A stretch of 64,000 nucleotides of DNA. Origin: Flavobacteriales bacterium (GTDB taxonomy: Bacteria; Bacteroidota; Bacteroidia; Flavobacteriales_D; Parvicellaceae). The stretch lies in the NCBI GenBank assembly GCA_020631555.1, contig JAHDGY010000005.1, positions 1-64,000 of the forward strand, given 5' to 3'. A program made the translations under genes and the position numbers. The notes below the pieces were generated by a model, which saw nothing but the letters and a program-made list of their open reading frames with translations, did not search any database and had not been told where the DNA came from. Positions 17,924 through 29,345 of the stretch are shown here, piece by piece (the first letter of the stretch is position 1; each line of letters opens with the position of its first letter).

Positions 17924-19324
17924 ATGAATTCGATAAGCATATTTGACATATTTAAAATTGGAATTGGTCCGTCAAGTTCCCATACTTTGGGGCCTTGGAA
18001 GGCTGCATTGCAATTTATTGATGGATTAGAATCACACGCTATTAGTCGGATACACGTCTGTTTGTATGGTTCTCTGTCAAAAACAGGAGTGGGGCATGCC
18101 ACAGACAAAGCTGTTGTTCTTGGGTTGTTGGGATTCGATCCAAAGACTATGCAAACGAGCCAAATTAATTCTGTTATCGAAGAAGTTAAGCGAACGGAAC
18201 GTATAAAAGTTGGTGGAAAAGAAATCGAATTCAAATATGATAGGGATATTATCTTTAAACCTAATGCACACGATTTGCATCCAAATACGGTCAAGTTTGT
18301 CGCAATTTCAGATACCAGCCTGATTAAGGAAGAGTTTTATGCTTCGGTTGGTGGCGGTTTTATTGAATCTCCACATCAAAATGATGAGGCGGAACAGCGA
18401 AAACTGCCTTTTCCTATTGACAAGGGTGAAGATTTACTGAAATACACTGCGGATAACCAGTGCAAGATTTCCGATGTTGTGCTGAAGAACGAATTGTCAA
18501 TTCGGTCTGAGCCTGAAATAAAGGATAAATTAGAGACAATTCTAGAGACGTTTTTGGATTGCATTTTTGCGGGATGCAGTGTTGATGGCGTTTTGCCTGG
18601 AGGGCTTAACGTTGTGCGACGAGCAAAAGGAATTTGTGATAAGTTGCTAGATGGTCAGCAATTCGATAATAGAGAAGAATGGTTGGCGGCTTTGAAGAAG
18701 GCTCCGAAAGACTTTAATTCTGTAAATAAATGGATTAGTTGTTTTGCACTTGCTGTAAACGAGCAGAATGCGGACATGGGAAGAGTTGTGACTTCGCCTA
18801 CAAATGGGGCGGCAGGAGTAATTCCAGCAGTGCTCATGTACTATTATTTATTCTGTGATTTTCGTAGCAAAGATTCTATTCGAAGGTTTCTTTTTACGGC
18901 AGGAGAGATTGGCTGTTTATTCAAAAAAGGGGCAACGATTTCGGCGGCTGTAGGTGGTTGTCAGGCCGAGATTGGAGTTTCTGCAGCAATGGCTGCAGGT
19001 GGTCTTACAGAGGTTCTTGGTGGCTCCCCAGAACAGTGTTTAATGGCTGCGGAAATCGCAATGGAGCATCACCTTGGATTAACCTGTGACCCAGTCAAAG
19101 GCTTGGTTCAAATTCCGTGTATTGAACGAAACACAATGGGAGCAATGAAGGCAATTACTGCTGCCAATCTTGCCCTTGAAGGTAAACCTAAGGAGTCCAA
19201 AGTTTCCTTAGATGTTGCCGTTAAAACGATGTGGGAGGTTTCTAAAAACATGAGTTCTAAATACAAAGAAACGGCTGAAGGAGGTTTGGCTGTGAATATC
19301 CCGGTTATTAATCCGAGTTGTTGA
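17924..19324 (+). CDS. sdaA: L-serine ammonia-lyase (L-serine dehydratase, single chain)
   Basis: A 466-residue iron-sulfur L-serine dehydratase that deaminates L-serine to pyruvate. The N-terminal domain begins [19 protein letters not shown], the signature of the family, and the C-terminal catalytic domain contains [20 protein letters not shown], a Cys in [29 protein letters not shown] and [18 protein letters not shown], supplying the cluster cysteines. Alpha and beta domains are fused as in SdaA of gamma-proteobacteria. ATG at 17924 is chosen because GGAGG (17914-17918) lies five bases upstream; an in-frame TTG at 17912 is less likely. Its leader has a short palindrome. Convergent with the next gene, one base apart. 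Confidence 0.93.
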   Translation: MNSISIFDIFKIGIGPSSSHTLGPWKAALQFIDGLESHAISRIHVCLYGSLSKTGVGHATDKAVVLGLLGFDPKTMQTSQINSVIEEVKRTERIKVGGKEIEFKYDRDIIFKPNAHDLHPNTVKFVAISDTSLIKEEFYASVGGGFIESPHQNDEAEQRKLPFPIDKGEDLLKYTADNQCKISDVVLKNELSIRSEPEIKDKLETILETFLDCIFAGCSVDGVLPGGLNVVRRAKGICDKLLDGQQFDNREEWLAALKKAPKDFNSVNKWISCFALAVNEQNADMGRVVTSPTNGAAGVIPAVLMYYYLFCDFRSKDSIRRFLFTAGEIGCLFKKGATISAAVGGCQAEIGVSAAMAAGGLTEVLGGSPEQCLMAAEIAMEHHLGLTCDPVKGLVQIPCIERNTMGAMKAITAANLALEGKPKESKVSLDVAVKTMWEVSKNMSSKYKETAEGGLAVNIPVINPSC

Positions 19325-19325
19325 C

Positions 19326-20372
19326 TTACCTTCCATTAGGCATGTGCCTGTCAATAAATTTTACCCTAGCCTCGTTCCATGCTACCAATAATGTTTTCCG
19401 TTTCCCGTTTAATGTCCTGTTGGTTATGTTGTAATCGTTAATCGCACTGTTCATACTCTCAATTGCGTGATTGTATTTTTGGACATCTTCGTTAGTTCTG
19501 TTTTCCTCCTTTATAGCCTCTAAAGCTTGACGGATTTTGAGATAATTTTCATGCCGCAAATGATATTCAGTCAATACATCGATCTGGTCTTTAGTTTCAT
19601 AGGTGTAAAATTCTACCATGTCTTTGCACGCCTCAAGGAGAATGGAATCTGAAGCAAAACGATTGATAGTATCTAAGACTTCCAAGGCCTCAGTACTCAT
19701 TGCTTGAAGGGCACTTTTATTTTGTTCAATTCCACTTACGTTTCCTGCGCTTAGAGCCCGGAGCATGAGCAGTTCTTGTTTGTAACATTTGAAGAATTGT
19801 AAGTACAGATCGTTATAATAATTAATAATCTTTCCCGCTTCGGCCATTTTATGGATTAAGTTTTCGTTTGACGAAACAAGTTTGATGTTGTGCGTGTTAG
19901 CAAATTGAAGTTGTTTTCGGCTAAGCAAGAAGCTGGCATCTTTGAGTTTTTCTCCAGCTCTTTTTTTGGCGAACATGTATGCTTCCATTTGATCGTAAGA
20001 TTGTTCGGAAACTTCTTTCATGTCAATAACTTGATCGTAATCTTCACTAATCACATTATAGCTGATATCTAAAAAATTAAGGGTGGCTAGTCGCAACTCC
20101 GAATCTCCTTGATAATCTCCAATTTGATTAACTTTAATCATGGCATTTTCAATAGAGGAGAGTAGTTGTTGACGTCTCTTATCGATTTTTTTTGCATTCT
20201 GAGCATGTGCAGCAGATCGCGTGTAGTCCCAGGTTTTTTGTTGAAGTTTTACATATTGTCCGGTAATTTTGTTCATGTACACTAGCGGATTTCCTTCTTG
20301 TGCGCTGGTTTCATTAAATACAAGTCCAGACGCACAGAGGCATACCGTAAGAAAGGTAGAAAGTAGCTTCAT
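19326..20372 (-). CDS. Exported helical protein of unknown function
   Basis: A 348-residue protein with a signal peptide (MKLLSTFLTVCLCASGLVFN, cleavage near TSAQ|EG) and an otherwise helical, charged body with no cysteine-rich or catalytic motif I recognise. The pattern, including NPLVYMNKITGQYVKLQQKT, resembles a family of Bacteroidota and Leptospira surface proteins, but I cannot name a function. Its ATG overlaps the stop of the upstream S41 protease gene by one base (TAATG), so translation is almost certainly coupled and the protein may be a substrate, adaptor or regulator of that protease in the periplasm. Confidence 0.65.
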   Translation of the reverse strand: MKLLSTFLTVCLCASGLVFNETSAQEGNPLVYMNKITGQYVKLQQKTWDYTRSAAHAQNAKKIDKRRQQLLSSIENAMIKVNQIGDYQGDSELRLATLNFLDISYNVISEDYDQVIDMKEVSEQSYDQMEAYMFAKKRAGEKLKDASFLLSRKQLQFANTHNIKLVSSNENLIHKMAEAGKIINYYNDLYLQFFKCYKQELLMLRALSAGNVSGIEQNKSALQAMSTEALEVLDTINRFASDSILLEACKDMVEFYTYETKDQIDVLTEYHLRHENYLKIRQALEAIKEENRTNEDVQKYNHAIESMNSAINDYNITNRTLNGKRKTLLVAWNEARVKFIDRHMPNGR

Positions 20373-22465
20373 TACTGTTCGTTTAATTGGTTGATTAGGT
20401 CTTGCATAATGTGGTAGGTCTCCTGCAATTCAAGATCTTTTTCGAGCTTATTGGCAGAATTTGCTCGGAATCTTTTGTCGTAGCTATCGGCATCTAGTAG
20501 TTCAGAGTCAAATTCTACATTTCTGCAACGATATTCGGATGTTTTATTCTCCGACTCTAGTTTTTCTAATTCCAGCCATTTGGCATCAATTTCTCCGTAT
20601 TGTTCAAGATTGCCGTCGAAATCGATGCGTAGGTACGGGTTATTGTAGTAAGCTCTAATCTGCTCATTTGTTTCTGTGGCTCGTCGAGCAATTGTAGACA
20701 ATTTTAGTCTTTCTTCGCTTTTTACTCGCAACGTCTCCACCGGAAGAGGCGTTTTGAAAAGTCCAGCAATTGTTTTATCAATAGTATCATTGGCAATTGG
20801 ATTCGAAAAGGATTGTTCTCCGAAGTTATTGAAGTTGGCTCTAATCGGTTGCAAACTTATGTCTGGGGTTACTCCTGTAAGTTGATGTGTTTGCGAATTG
20901 ATCCTAAAGTACTTTGTAGCAGTTAATTTGACGTATCCGTATTCGTCACGAAACACCCCAAGATCTAAACTATTTAAATTGAATTTTGGATCTAATGGAA
21001 GTATCATTTGGCCAGTAGATTTTCCAAAGGTTTGTTGTCCAACGATTAACGCTCGGTTGTGGTTTTGTAAAGAGCCTGAAACAATTTCTGAGGCTGAGGC
21101 ACTTGATCCATTCACCATAATAATTAAGGGATCATTATAGATAGCTCCGCGGTTGGCATCTTTTACGGAATGCACTTCTCCGTGGTTATTCCGTTCCATG
21201 GCTATTACGCCGACATCAATAAAAATACCGGCTAAATCTCTAGCTTCCTCAACAGAGCCGCCTCCATTTGATCGGAGATCTAATACAAGACCTTCAATCT
21301 TTTCTCGTTTTAATTTTACAATTGCTTTGGCTACGTCATTGGCGCAACCATCTCGGGTGAAATTTTTCCAGTTAGTGTAGAATGCAGGAAGTGCTATGTA
21401 ACCAATTTTCCTCTCTCCTTCAAGGACAAAATGTTTGATAATATTCTGAGTTTTTCTGACAATTCCTTTGGTTATCAACACTTGTTTTACAACGCCTCCA
21501 GGTTTTTGAATGGTTAATTTTACGGCATTGTTGTTCTTTAAGAATTCCAGGACATTTTGCCCTTCTTTGTTAGTTTGGGAAAAATCCACTTGTCCATTCA
21601 CAGAACTAGCTTGTAAAAGAACGTCTCCTGTATGAATTTCATTAGTAATCCAAGCCGGGCCGCCCGGGAGAATACTACTAACTTCAAATTCGTCATTTTC
21701 ATTGATAATAAGCTCTATTCCATATTCATAGGTCTGGGGTGCAAGAGATGATAAAAAACCTTGTTTGGCATCCGCTTCGTAAAATGTTGAGTGTGGATCT
21801 TGATATTGGGCTAATCCGTTTAAAAATACTTCTTCCACCGTTTTACGAATCTGCTCGGAATCTTCATAAATTTTCGATAGCACTTTTATTTCTTTAGTAC
21901 AAAAGTCAGCAATTAACTCAGGAGCTGATTCCGTAAACTGAGCTTTGTTAACGATTAGACTGTTGTCGTATGATCTTAGTACTTGATATTTGATCCATTT
22001 GATCCATCTGGATTTTAACTTTGATGCGTTTTTCGCATACCGAACCGGATCAGTAGGACTTGGAAAGTAAATTGAATCAGGAGTTTCAAAGTCAAATTCG
22101 GATTTAGCTAGTTTTTCAAGGATTTTAATGGCTTTTCCGATACTAGACTTGTATTGCTTACCAGCATGAGCGATGAATTTTAAGTCGCGATGAATCATCT
22201 GCTCATCTATTTTGTCATAGCAATCGTTAAGGTTTTCAACTTGATTTTGTGTAAAGTAGAGGCCGTCTGGATCTAATTGACGGACCATGAAGTCGGTTAC
22301 AAACTTTCCTGTTTGGTTTGATAATGATTTTGGCGAATAGTGCAATTCAGCTATTCTGCTTTGCAATTGCCATGCTTTGTCTTCAAAGCTTAAGACGTTT
22401 TCTTGAGCAATTGCAGAATGCCACTCGACAAACGCAAGTGCTGTTGCTAAGATTGGATAACGCAT
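20372..22465 (-). CDS. Carboxy-terminal processing (tail-specific) protease, S41 family
   Basis: A 697-residue Prc/CtpA-type periplasmic serine protease with a signal peptide (cleavage near SAIAQ|EN), an N-terminal helical domain, a PDZ domain (about 235-330) and the S41 catalytic domain (LVLDLRSNGGGSVEEARDLA). The Ser/Lys dyad is Ser457 in SSASASEI and Lys482 in TFGKSTGQ, 25 residues apart exactly as Ser430/Lys455 in E. coli Prc. The length matches the longer Prc group. It trims or destroys periplasmic and lipoprotein substrates. The following gene overlaps its stop by one base. Confidence 0.92.
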   Translation of the reverse strand: MRYPILATALAFVEWHSAIAQENVLSFEDKAWQLQSRIAELHYSPKSLSNQTGKFVTDFMVRQLDPDGLYFTQNQVENLNDCYDKIDEQMIHRDLKFIAHAGKQYKSSIGKAIKILEKLAKSEFDFETPDSIYFPSPTDPVRYAKNASKLKSRWIKWIKYQVLRSYDNSLIVNKAQFTESAPELIADFCTKEIKVLSKIYEDSEQIRKTVEEVFLNGLAQYQDPHSTFYEADAKQGFLSSLAPQTYEYGIELIINENDEFEVSSILPGGPAWITNEIHTGDVLLQASSVNGQVDFSQTNKEGQNVLEFLKNNNAVKLTIQKPGGVVKQVLITKGIVRKTQNIIKHFVLEGERKIGYIALPAFYTNWKNFTRDGCANDVAKAIVKLKREKIEGLVLDLRSNGGGSVEEARDLAGIFIDVGVIAMERNNHGEVHSVKDANRGAIYNDPLIIMVNGSSASASEIVSGSLQNHNRALIVGQQTFGKSTGQMILPLDPKFNLNSLDLGVFRDEYGYVKLTATKYFRINSQTHQLTGVTPDISLQPIRANFNNFGEQSFSNPIANDTIDKTIAGLFKTPLPVETLRVKSEERLKLSTIARRATETNEQIRAYYNNPYLRIDFDGNLEQYGEIDAKWLELEKLESENKTSEYRCRNVEFDSELLDADSYDKRFRANSANKLEKDLELQETYHIMQDLINQLNEQ

Positions 22466-22580
22466 ACATCAGTTTCCGGATGCATCGTGGGTTAATAATT
22501 GGTACCGATTCTTAGCTTATTTCGTTTCAATAAACAATTTGCAATTTCCTAATGTGTTGTTATTCAGTATTTCCGTGGTC

Positions 22581-22616
22581 AGTCACTAGCAAAGTCAGCT
22601 TACTTTGCTAGTGACT
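22581..22616. terminator. 15-bp perfect inverted repeat between icd and the protease gene
   Basis: AGTCACTAGCAAAGT (22581-22595) and its exact complement (22602-22616) are separated by a six-base loop. It follows the monomeric isocitrate dehydrogenase stop codon (minus strand) by 45 bases. No U-run follows on either strand, so it is either a weak terminator, an mRNA 3'-end stabiliser, or an operator for the protease gene that begins 116 bases away. Confidence 0.5.
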
Positions 22617-22660
22617 TAATCCCATTTCAATAAAAACAAACCTAAATTGAAAACTGATAG

Positions 22661-24925
<2,265 letters not shown>

Positions 24926-24967
24926 CTAGCGTTGAGTACCTACATTCCCGCTAGTTTTTTCAATGTG

Positions 24968-24975
24968 CAAATGTA
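24968..24975 (-). promoter_or_regulatory. Putative -7 element (TACATTTG) for icd
   Basis: On the minus strand TACATTTG matches TAnnTTTG. It would give a leader of about 85 bases for icd. I find no good -33 TTG at the usual spacing. Confidence 0.4.
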
Positions 24976-25036
24976 CTATTTTGAACGTTTTTTCGAGGTT
25001 AAATCAATCTTCAATTCCGGTTAGCAAAATTTTATG

Positions 25037-26218
25037 TTAAAGCTTATCCAGTTGTTCTTGAATAATTTTACCGGCCTTTTCAATTTCTTCAAATGTAATT
25101 GTAAGTGGAGGAGCGATTCGGAATGAATTTTTACAAGAAAGAAACCAGAAACTTAGAACACCGTTTTCCTTGCAGCCTGCTACTACTTTTGACACCGTTT
25201 CGAAATCAGCTAGTTCAATGGCAAACATCAATCCAATTCTACGAATTTCGGTAATGGCGGAGTGATTCAGAAGTGATTCAAAGTACGCACCTTTTTCTTC
25301 GACTTTTTCCAGAATATTGTCTTCCAGTAAAACATTTAGATTGGCTAATGCTGCGGCACAATTAACTGGATGCCCACCAAAAGTTGTAATATGTCCGAGT
25401 GGTGGATTTGCTGTAAGGCATTGCATAAGAGTTTTCGACGCTGTAAAAGCACCGATTGGCATCCCACCTCCCATTCCTTTGGCCATGGTCAAAATATCGG
25501 GAGTTATTTGAAATTGTTCGAATGCGAATAATGAGCCGCACCGACCAAATCCGGTTTGAATTTCGTCGAGGATAAGAAGTGCGCCAGTTTCATCACATTG
25601 TCTGCGCAAATTCTTCATATAATCAATGCTTGGAACTCGAACTCCAGCATCTCCTTGCACCGTTTCAATGATCACCGCTGCAGTCTTTGTTGTAATCTGA
25701 TTTAAATCCGAACTTTGATTAAAGTTCAAGAATTTAACGTCTGGCAGCAAAGGTCGAACGGCGTATTTTTTTTCTTCATTTCCTGTTACACTCAAAGAGC
25801 CGTGTGTGCTGCCATGATAAGAGCCGTTAAACGAGATGAGTTGATTTCTACCGGTTGCTCGTTTGGCGAGTTTCAACGCGGCTTCATTGGCTTCTGTTCC
25901 AGAATTAACAAAGTACACGTTGTCAAGATTATCTGGTAGGTTTTCAACTAGTCTTTTTGCTAAACTGGTTTGAGCACTTTGAATGTACTCGCCATACACC
26001 ATTACGTGTAAATATTTGTCGACTTGGGATTTTATTGCCTCTATAACTTTGGGATGACGGTGGCCTATGTTGGTTACCCCAATTCCAGAAATTAAGTCCA
26101 TATACGTTTTGCCACATGAGGAAGTAAGATAAATACCATTGGCTGATTCCACTTCAATGGCTAATGGATGCTCTGTTGTTTGAGCAACGTAAGCGTTAAA
26201 ATCGTTTATCCAATTCAC
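25037..26218 (-). CDS. Class III (ornithine/acetylornithine-type) aminotransferase
   Basis: A 393-residue PLP-dependent class III aminotransferase. Characteristic stretches are GKTYMDLISGIGVTNIGHRH, NVYFVNSGTEANEAALKLAK, FNGSYHGSTHGSLSVTGN, LLILDEIQTGFGRCG (the Asp contacts the pyridine nitrogen) and ILTMAKGMGGGMPIGAF, whose Lys forms the Schiff base. Family knowledge suggests N-acetylornithine or ornithine as amino donor with 2-oxoglutarate, but related Bacteroidota enzymes have other substrates, so I do not give a symbol. The likely start is GTG at 26216-26218 (VNWINDFNAYVAQ, where homologues begin); a longer TTG start is less likely. It lies 31 bases downstream of the broken membrane glycosyltransferase on the same strand. 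Confidence 0.85.
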   Translation of the reverse strand: MNWINDFNAYVAQTTEHPLAIEVESANGIYLTSSCGKTYMDLISGIGVTNIGHRHPKVIEAIKSQVDKYLHVMVYGEYIQSAQTSLAKRLVENLPDNLDNVYFVNSGTEANEAALKLAKRATGRNQLISFNGSYHGSTHGSLSVTGNEEKKYAVRPLLPDVKFLNFNQSSDLNQITTKTAAVIIETVQGDAGVRVPSIDYMKNLRRQCDETGALLILDEIQTGFGRCGSLFAFEQFQITPDILTMAKGMGGGMPIGAFTASKTLMQCLTANPPLGHITTFGGHPVNCAAALANLNVLLEDNILEKVEEKGAYFESLLNHSAITEIRRIGLMFAIELADFETVSKVVAGCKENGVLSFWFLSCKNSFRIAPPLTITFEEIEKAGKIIQEQLDKL

Positions 26219-26249
26219 GCCCAAAAATAACAATAGAAGGAATGTTAGT

Positions 26250-27571
26250 TTATGTCTCGGTTTTCTTTGCTGTTAAAATTCTTGGAAAAAAGGAAATTTG
26301 ACTCAGTGATAAGGCGGCCAACACATTCATAATCATTACAACTGGGACAGCAAATCTTGAGGCACCAAGTGGACCTGTCAAAAAAGCGACATAGCCTATG
26401 AGGCCATAACTAAAAACGTAAATTTCAACAGGCAATTGTTTTAACTTGAATATTGCACGAAATAGAAAGAGAAAAATCAACCGAAAGCAATTAAAGCCAA
26501 AAAGAAGTCCGAATACAAGTATTTGAAAAGGATTCTAGTTTATAATAAAATTCCAAATTCCGGAAAGGCCTTGTTCATTAATGATTTTGAGAAATCCAAC
26601 CTCGCCAGATTTGTCAATTTTAAAGAAGTTGAATAAGTCAAATTTCCCTGGATCCAGAAAAAAACCAATTATTCCCTTGAAATGAAAATAGCCATAGGCT
26701 GTTACATTGTCCAGAATAACTTGGTTAGCAGCTTCAGATTCTATTTGATATCGAAGATTATATGGTGCTGCAGTTGTTATCCTCTTTATAGAGTCGTTAA
26801 ATTGATTCGCATACTCCAAGCCATAGAGTCCCACCTGCAGATATTTTGTGTTATAATCTAAGAGGTTAATTCGTTGAATACTGGAGTAGTGAGCAACTCC
26901 TGTTCGCTGCTCGTTGATGAGAATTATGAAGCAAGCAACTCTTGTTGGTATCAAAAGTGTTGCAATCCATTTTAGATTTATTTTATCCCGAAGAAACCAA
27001 AACGACACAAACCCAAAGACAATTGCGAAAGGATAGAACACTGGCTTAATCAAAAGAGCAAACGTTGCCAATAAGGCAGCGATTAAGAGGTGTTTACTTT
27101 TATAGGTATGAACGAATAGTGTAGTTTGATATATGAATAAGCATAACACTGTTTACAAAAGCGTTTCGCTCATAATCATATTCGTGTAGATCAAATAAGA
27201 AATACTTCCTGCGATGAGAATTAAAAAGCACCTATCGAATCGTAGACTGTGCGTTGAAGGAGTGAAAGCTTTTCTCAAATAATAAATTCCAATTATTGAG
27301 ATAACATTATGGGTTAGAGAAACTAGAGCCGGTATAAAGAAATTCAAACCAATAAATAGGGGGGGTATCCGATTGGTCGTTTAGTTAGAAGATCAGGATT
27401 TAATTGTTCAGATAAATCACCAGCATAAACAGTGAAATTTTGAAATATGTTTTTGGCTACCCATAAATATTCACGGGAATCTGAAAGAAAATAGTTTTGT
27501 GCAAATAGCTGGTAAACGAACAGTGGGAAATGAATAATTATGAGCCAGATCAGGAAATGATTACGATTCAT
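26250..27571 (-). pseudogene. Polytopic membrane glycosyltransferase (GT39/ArnT-like), interrupted three times
   Basis: The frames join to a roughly 440-residue multi-helix membrane protein. It opens MNRNHFLIWLIIIHFPLFVY, then YFLSDSREYLWVAKNIF and KRPIGYP, the early loop Asp and RP..YP pattern of GT39-like transferases that use polyprenyl-phosphate sugars. Lesions: a frameshift at a run of seven G (27359-27365 on the plus strand; C on the coding strand) where GYP should continue as LFIGLNFFIPALVSL; an in-frame TAA at 27153-27155 between SETLL and TVLCLFIYQ; and an in-frame TAG at 26535-26537 between WNFIIN and NPFQILVFGLL. Reading frame is kept through both stops, so only point substitutions are needed. 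Start ATG at 27571 is chosen by the hydrophobic onset. Confidence 0.75.
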
Positions 27572-27750
27572 GTGTTTCGATTCCGAGAGGATTATTATTG
27601 TTTTTTGAGTATCCTTTCCAATCAACTGTTGAGGCTGATTGGATTTACCAATTATTTATCGTTGCGAAATTAAGAAAAGTGAGGATGGAAGCCTTTTGTT
27701 GGAATATTGTTGAACTAAAGACAAGCGATAAATGACTCTAGAAAAAACTA

Positions 27751-27781
27751 AAAGAGCCAGTAAATGGATTACTGGCTCTTT
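27751..27781 (-). terminator. Rho-independent terminator of the transketolase-sigma-Spy gene run
   Basis: A 13-bp perfect stem AAAGAGCCAGTAA (27751-27763) / TTACTGGCTCTTT (27769-27781) with a five-base loop is followed on the minus strand by TAGTTTTTTC. It lies 25 bases after the stop of the Spy-like gene. Confidence 0.85.
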
Positions 27782-27805
27782 TAACAAATTCGGATTTAAT
27801 CGTGG

Positions 27806-28327
27806 TTAGTCTCTACCTTTCAATTTTCTTGCACTTTTGGTTGGGCTTGGACTAATTTCGTCACCGCTCATTTCTATAGGTTCAAATGACGGATGCGGCA
27901 TTACTGGAGGCATCTGAAAAGCTGCTCCACTAGAAGAATGATCCATACGATATAGAGATGCAATCTTGTGCATTGGAATGGCTTTTTCGTAAATACTGAT
28001 GTACTTTCTTTTCAATGCAATTTCCTTTTCCTTGAATGAAAGTCCAGTCAGAACAATTTTTTCTATTTCTTCATCTTTCATTTTGCTCAATCTTCTTCTA
28101 CCAAATTGAGTTGCTTTTCTCATTTGTTGTTTTAGTTCTTTCTTTTCTTTTTGATGCTGATTATAAATCGGCCAAAACTTAATTGCTTCTTTCTCCGAGA
28201 GTCCAAGTTCCATAGAAATACGGCCTATTTTTTCCACATTTACCGAAGATCCAAATGGTAGGTCTTGAGCACTAATTTCTCCCAGTCCAAATAACGCTAT
28301 CGTTAAAACTAAAAGTTGTTTATTCAT
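27806..28327 (-). CDS. Spy/CpxP-like periplasmic protein
   Basis: A 173-residue exported protein with a signal peptide (MNKQLLVLTIALFGLGEISA|QD) and a helical body with ISMELGLSEKEAIKFWPIYN, a Bacteroidota version of the LTxxQ motif of the Spy/CpxP fold, followed by KKELKQQMRKATQF and a Pro-rich tail. In this phylum such a gene commonly lies after an ECF sigma/anti-sigma pair and senses or buffers envelope stress. Here the sigma and anti-sigma genes upstream are both damaged while this one is intact. A strong terminator follows. Confidence 0.7.
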   Translation of the reverse strand: MNKQLLVLTIALFGLGEISAQDLPFGSSVNVEKIGRISMELGLSEKEAIKFWPIYNQHQKEKKELKQQMRKATQFGRRRLSKMKDEEIEKIVLTGLSFKEKEIALKRKYISIYEKAIPMHKIASLYRMDHSSSGAAFQMPPVMPHPSFEPIEMSGDEISPSPTKSARKLKGRD

Positions 28328-28370
28328 GATTTAATTTATTTACAATTCAATAAATGACTCAATGGTTTCA

Positions 28371-28815
28371 TCACCAAAAAAAACCGTCTAATACGGAGGC
28401 TTGAAACATTAAGTTACTTGTTGTATCGTAGTAAAATTCTTTTTCTGGTTGTGTTTCACGAAATGAAATGAAGTCAGCAAAAGTTATTGCATCAAAGAGC
28501 ATTTCATCCGATAATTCAATTATTTCGCTTTTCAGCAAACGACGATTCGTTCGTTTTAGTTTCCGAGTAAGTAATTTTATTCCAGACAAGTATCACCAAT
28601 ATGGTTGTTATCGCTAGTGGAGGATCAATTCTGTGCCAATTTAAATTTGTTAACCATTTATTGCTTGATTTGCTCTGTTGTTCAATCCGATCACTAATTG
28701 TTTCTCCTAGCATATCAAAGTATCCATCTGGAACTTCAAGCAAATTTTGCTTATCAAGTTTGTTCAGATTTGGAGCAATTTTTCTTAGTTCATTTTTATA
28801 GTTATCAGAATCCAT
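28371..28815 (-). pseudogene. Anti-sigma-factor-like membrane protein, frameshifted
   Basis: The first frame (28815 downward) reads MDSDNYKNELRKIAPNLNKL, a short soluble domain with NLLEVPDGYFDMLGETISD, then a membrane helix (DPPLAITTILVILVW). This is the layout of small anti-sigma proteins in Bacteroidota. It stops early after SFAEKRNN. The adjoining frame continues with LLKSEIIELSDEMLFDAITF ending at 28371, consistent with the usual periplasmic tail. A single-base shift around 28510-28570 restores one frame of about 147 residues. It sits between a damaged sigma gene and the Spy-like gene. Confidence 0.7.
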
Positions 28816-28847
28816 TTACTGCTTAGACTAGATATTTGATAAAAGGT

Positions 28848-29340
28848 TTAATGTTGGCTGAGAAAATTTTCAATTTTTTTAACTGCGTGATGGTAGTTTG
28901 TTTTCAACGCGCCAACGGATAGTCCTATAATTTGGGCTATTTCATGGTATTTTAGTTCGTCGTAATACCTTAATGCGAAGACTATTTTTTGTTTTGTAGG
29001 AAGCTGGTTAACTGCCACTTTTAGTTTGTCCAATATTTCATCCCCATCAGATATTGAACTTTCTGTGTTCGATTCAATGGTTTCAGTTTCAATGGATATG
29101 AATTCTATATAGCCAGGTGCTTAACTTCGACCTGTTTTCGAATCGATTTATCCGATTCCAAGCTTTAATAAAAGTATTTTGCGCAACATCATTAGCGTCT
29201 TCATGATTGTTGACAATTCTGCGGACGAACCAATAAATTTTCTCTTGATAACGACGAACAATCAGATTGAAAACAGTTGACGGCTTGTCACTGGACTTTA
29301 AAAGCTCTACTAGCTCTTGATCCGATAACTCAGCCGCCAT
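28848..29340 (-). pseudogene. ECF sigma-70 factor, frameshifted and internally deleted
   Basis: Region 2 is clear in the first frame (MAAELSDQELVELLKSSDKP, then NNHEDANDVAQNTFIKAWNR and STWLYRI) and region 4 in the second (VNQLPTKQKIVFALRYYDEL, then IIGLSVGALKTNYHHAVKKI). The family normally has about 35-45 residues between WLYRI and the (S)DGDE stretch. Here only about 19 codons remain and the frame changes right after WLYRI, so a deletion of several tens of bases removed the conserved A.NEA segment and shifted the frame. It starts five bases after the transketolase C-half stop, so it belongs to the same transcript. Confidence 0.75.
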
Positions 29341-29345
29341 CTTTG

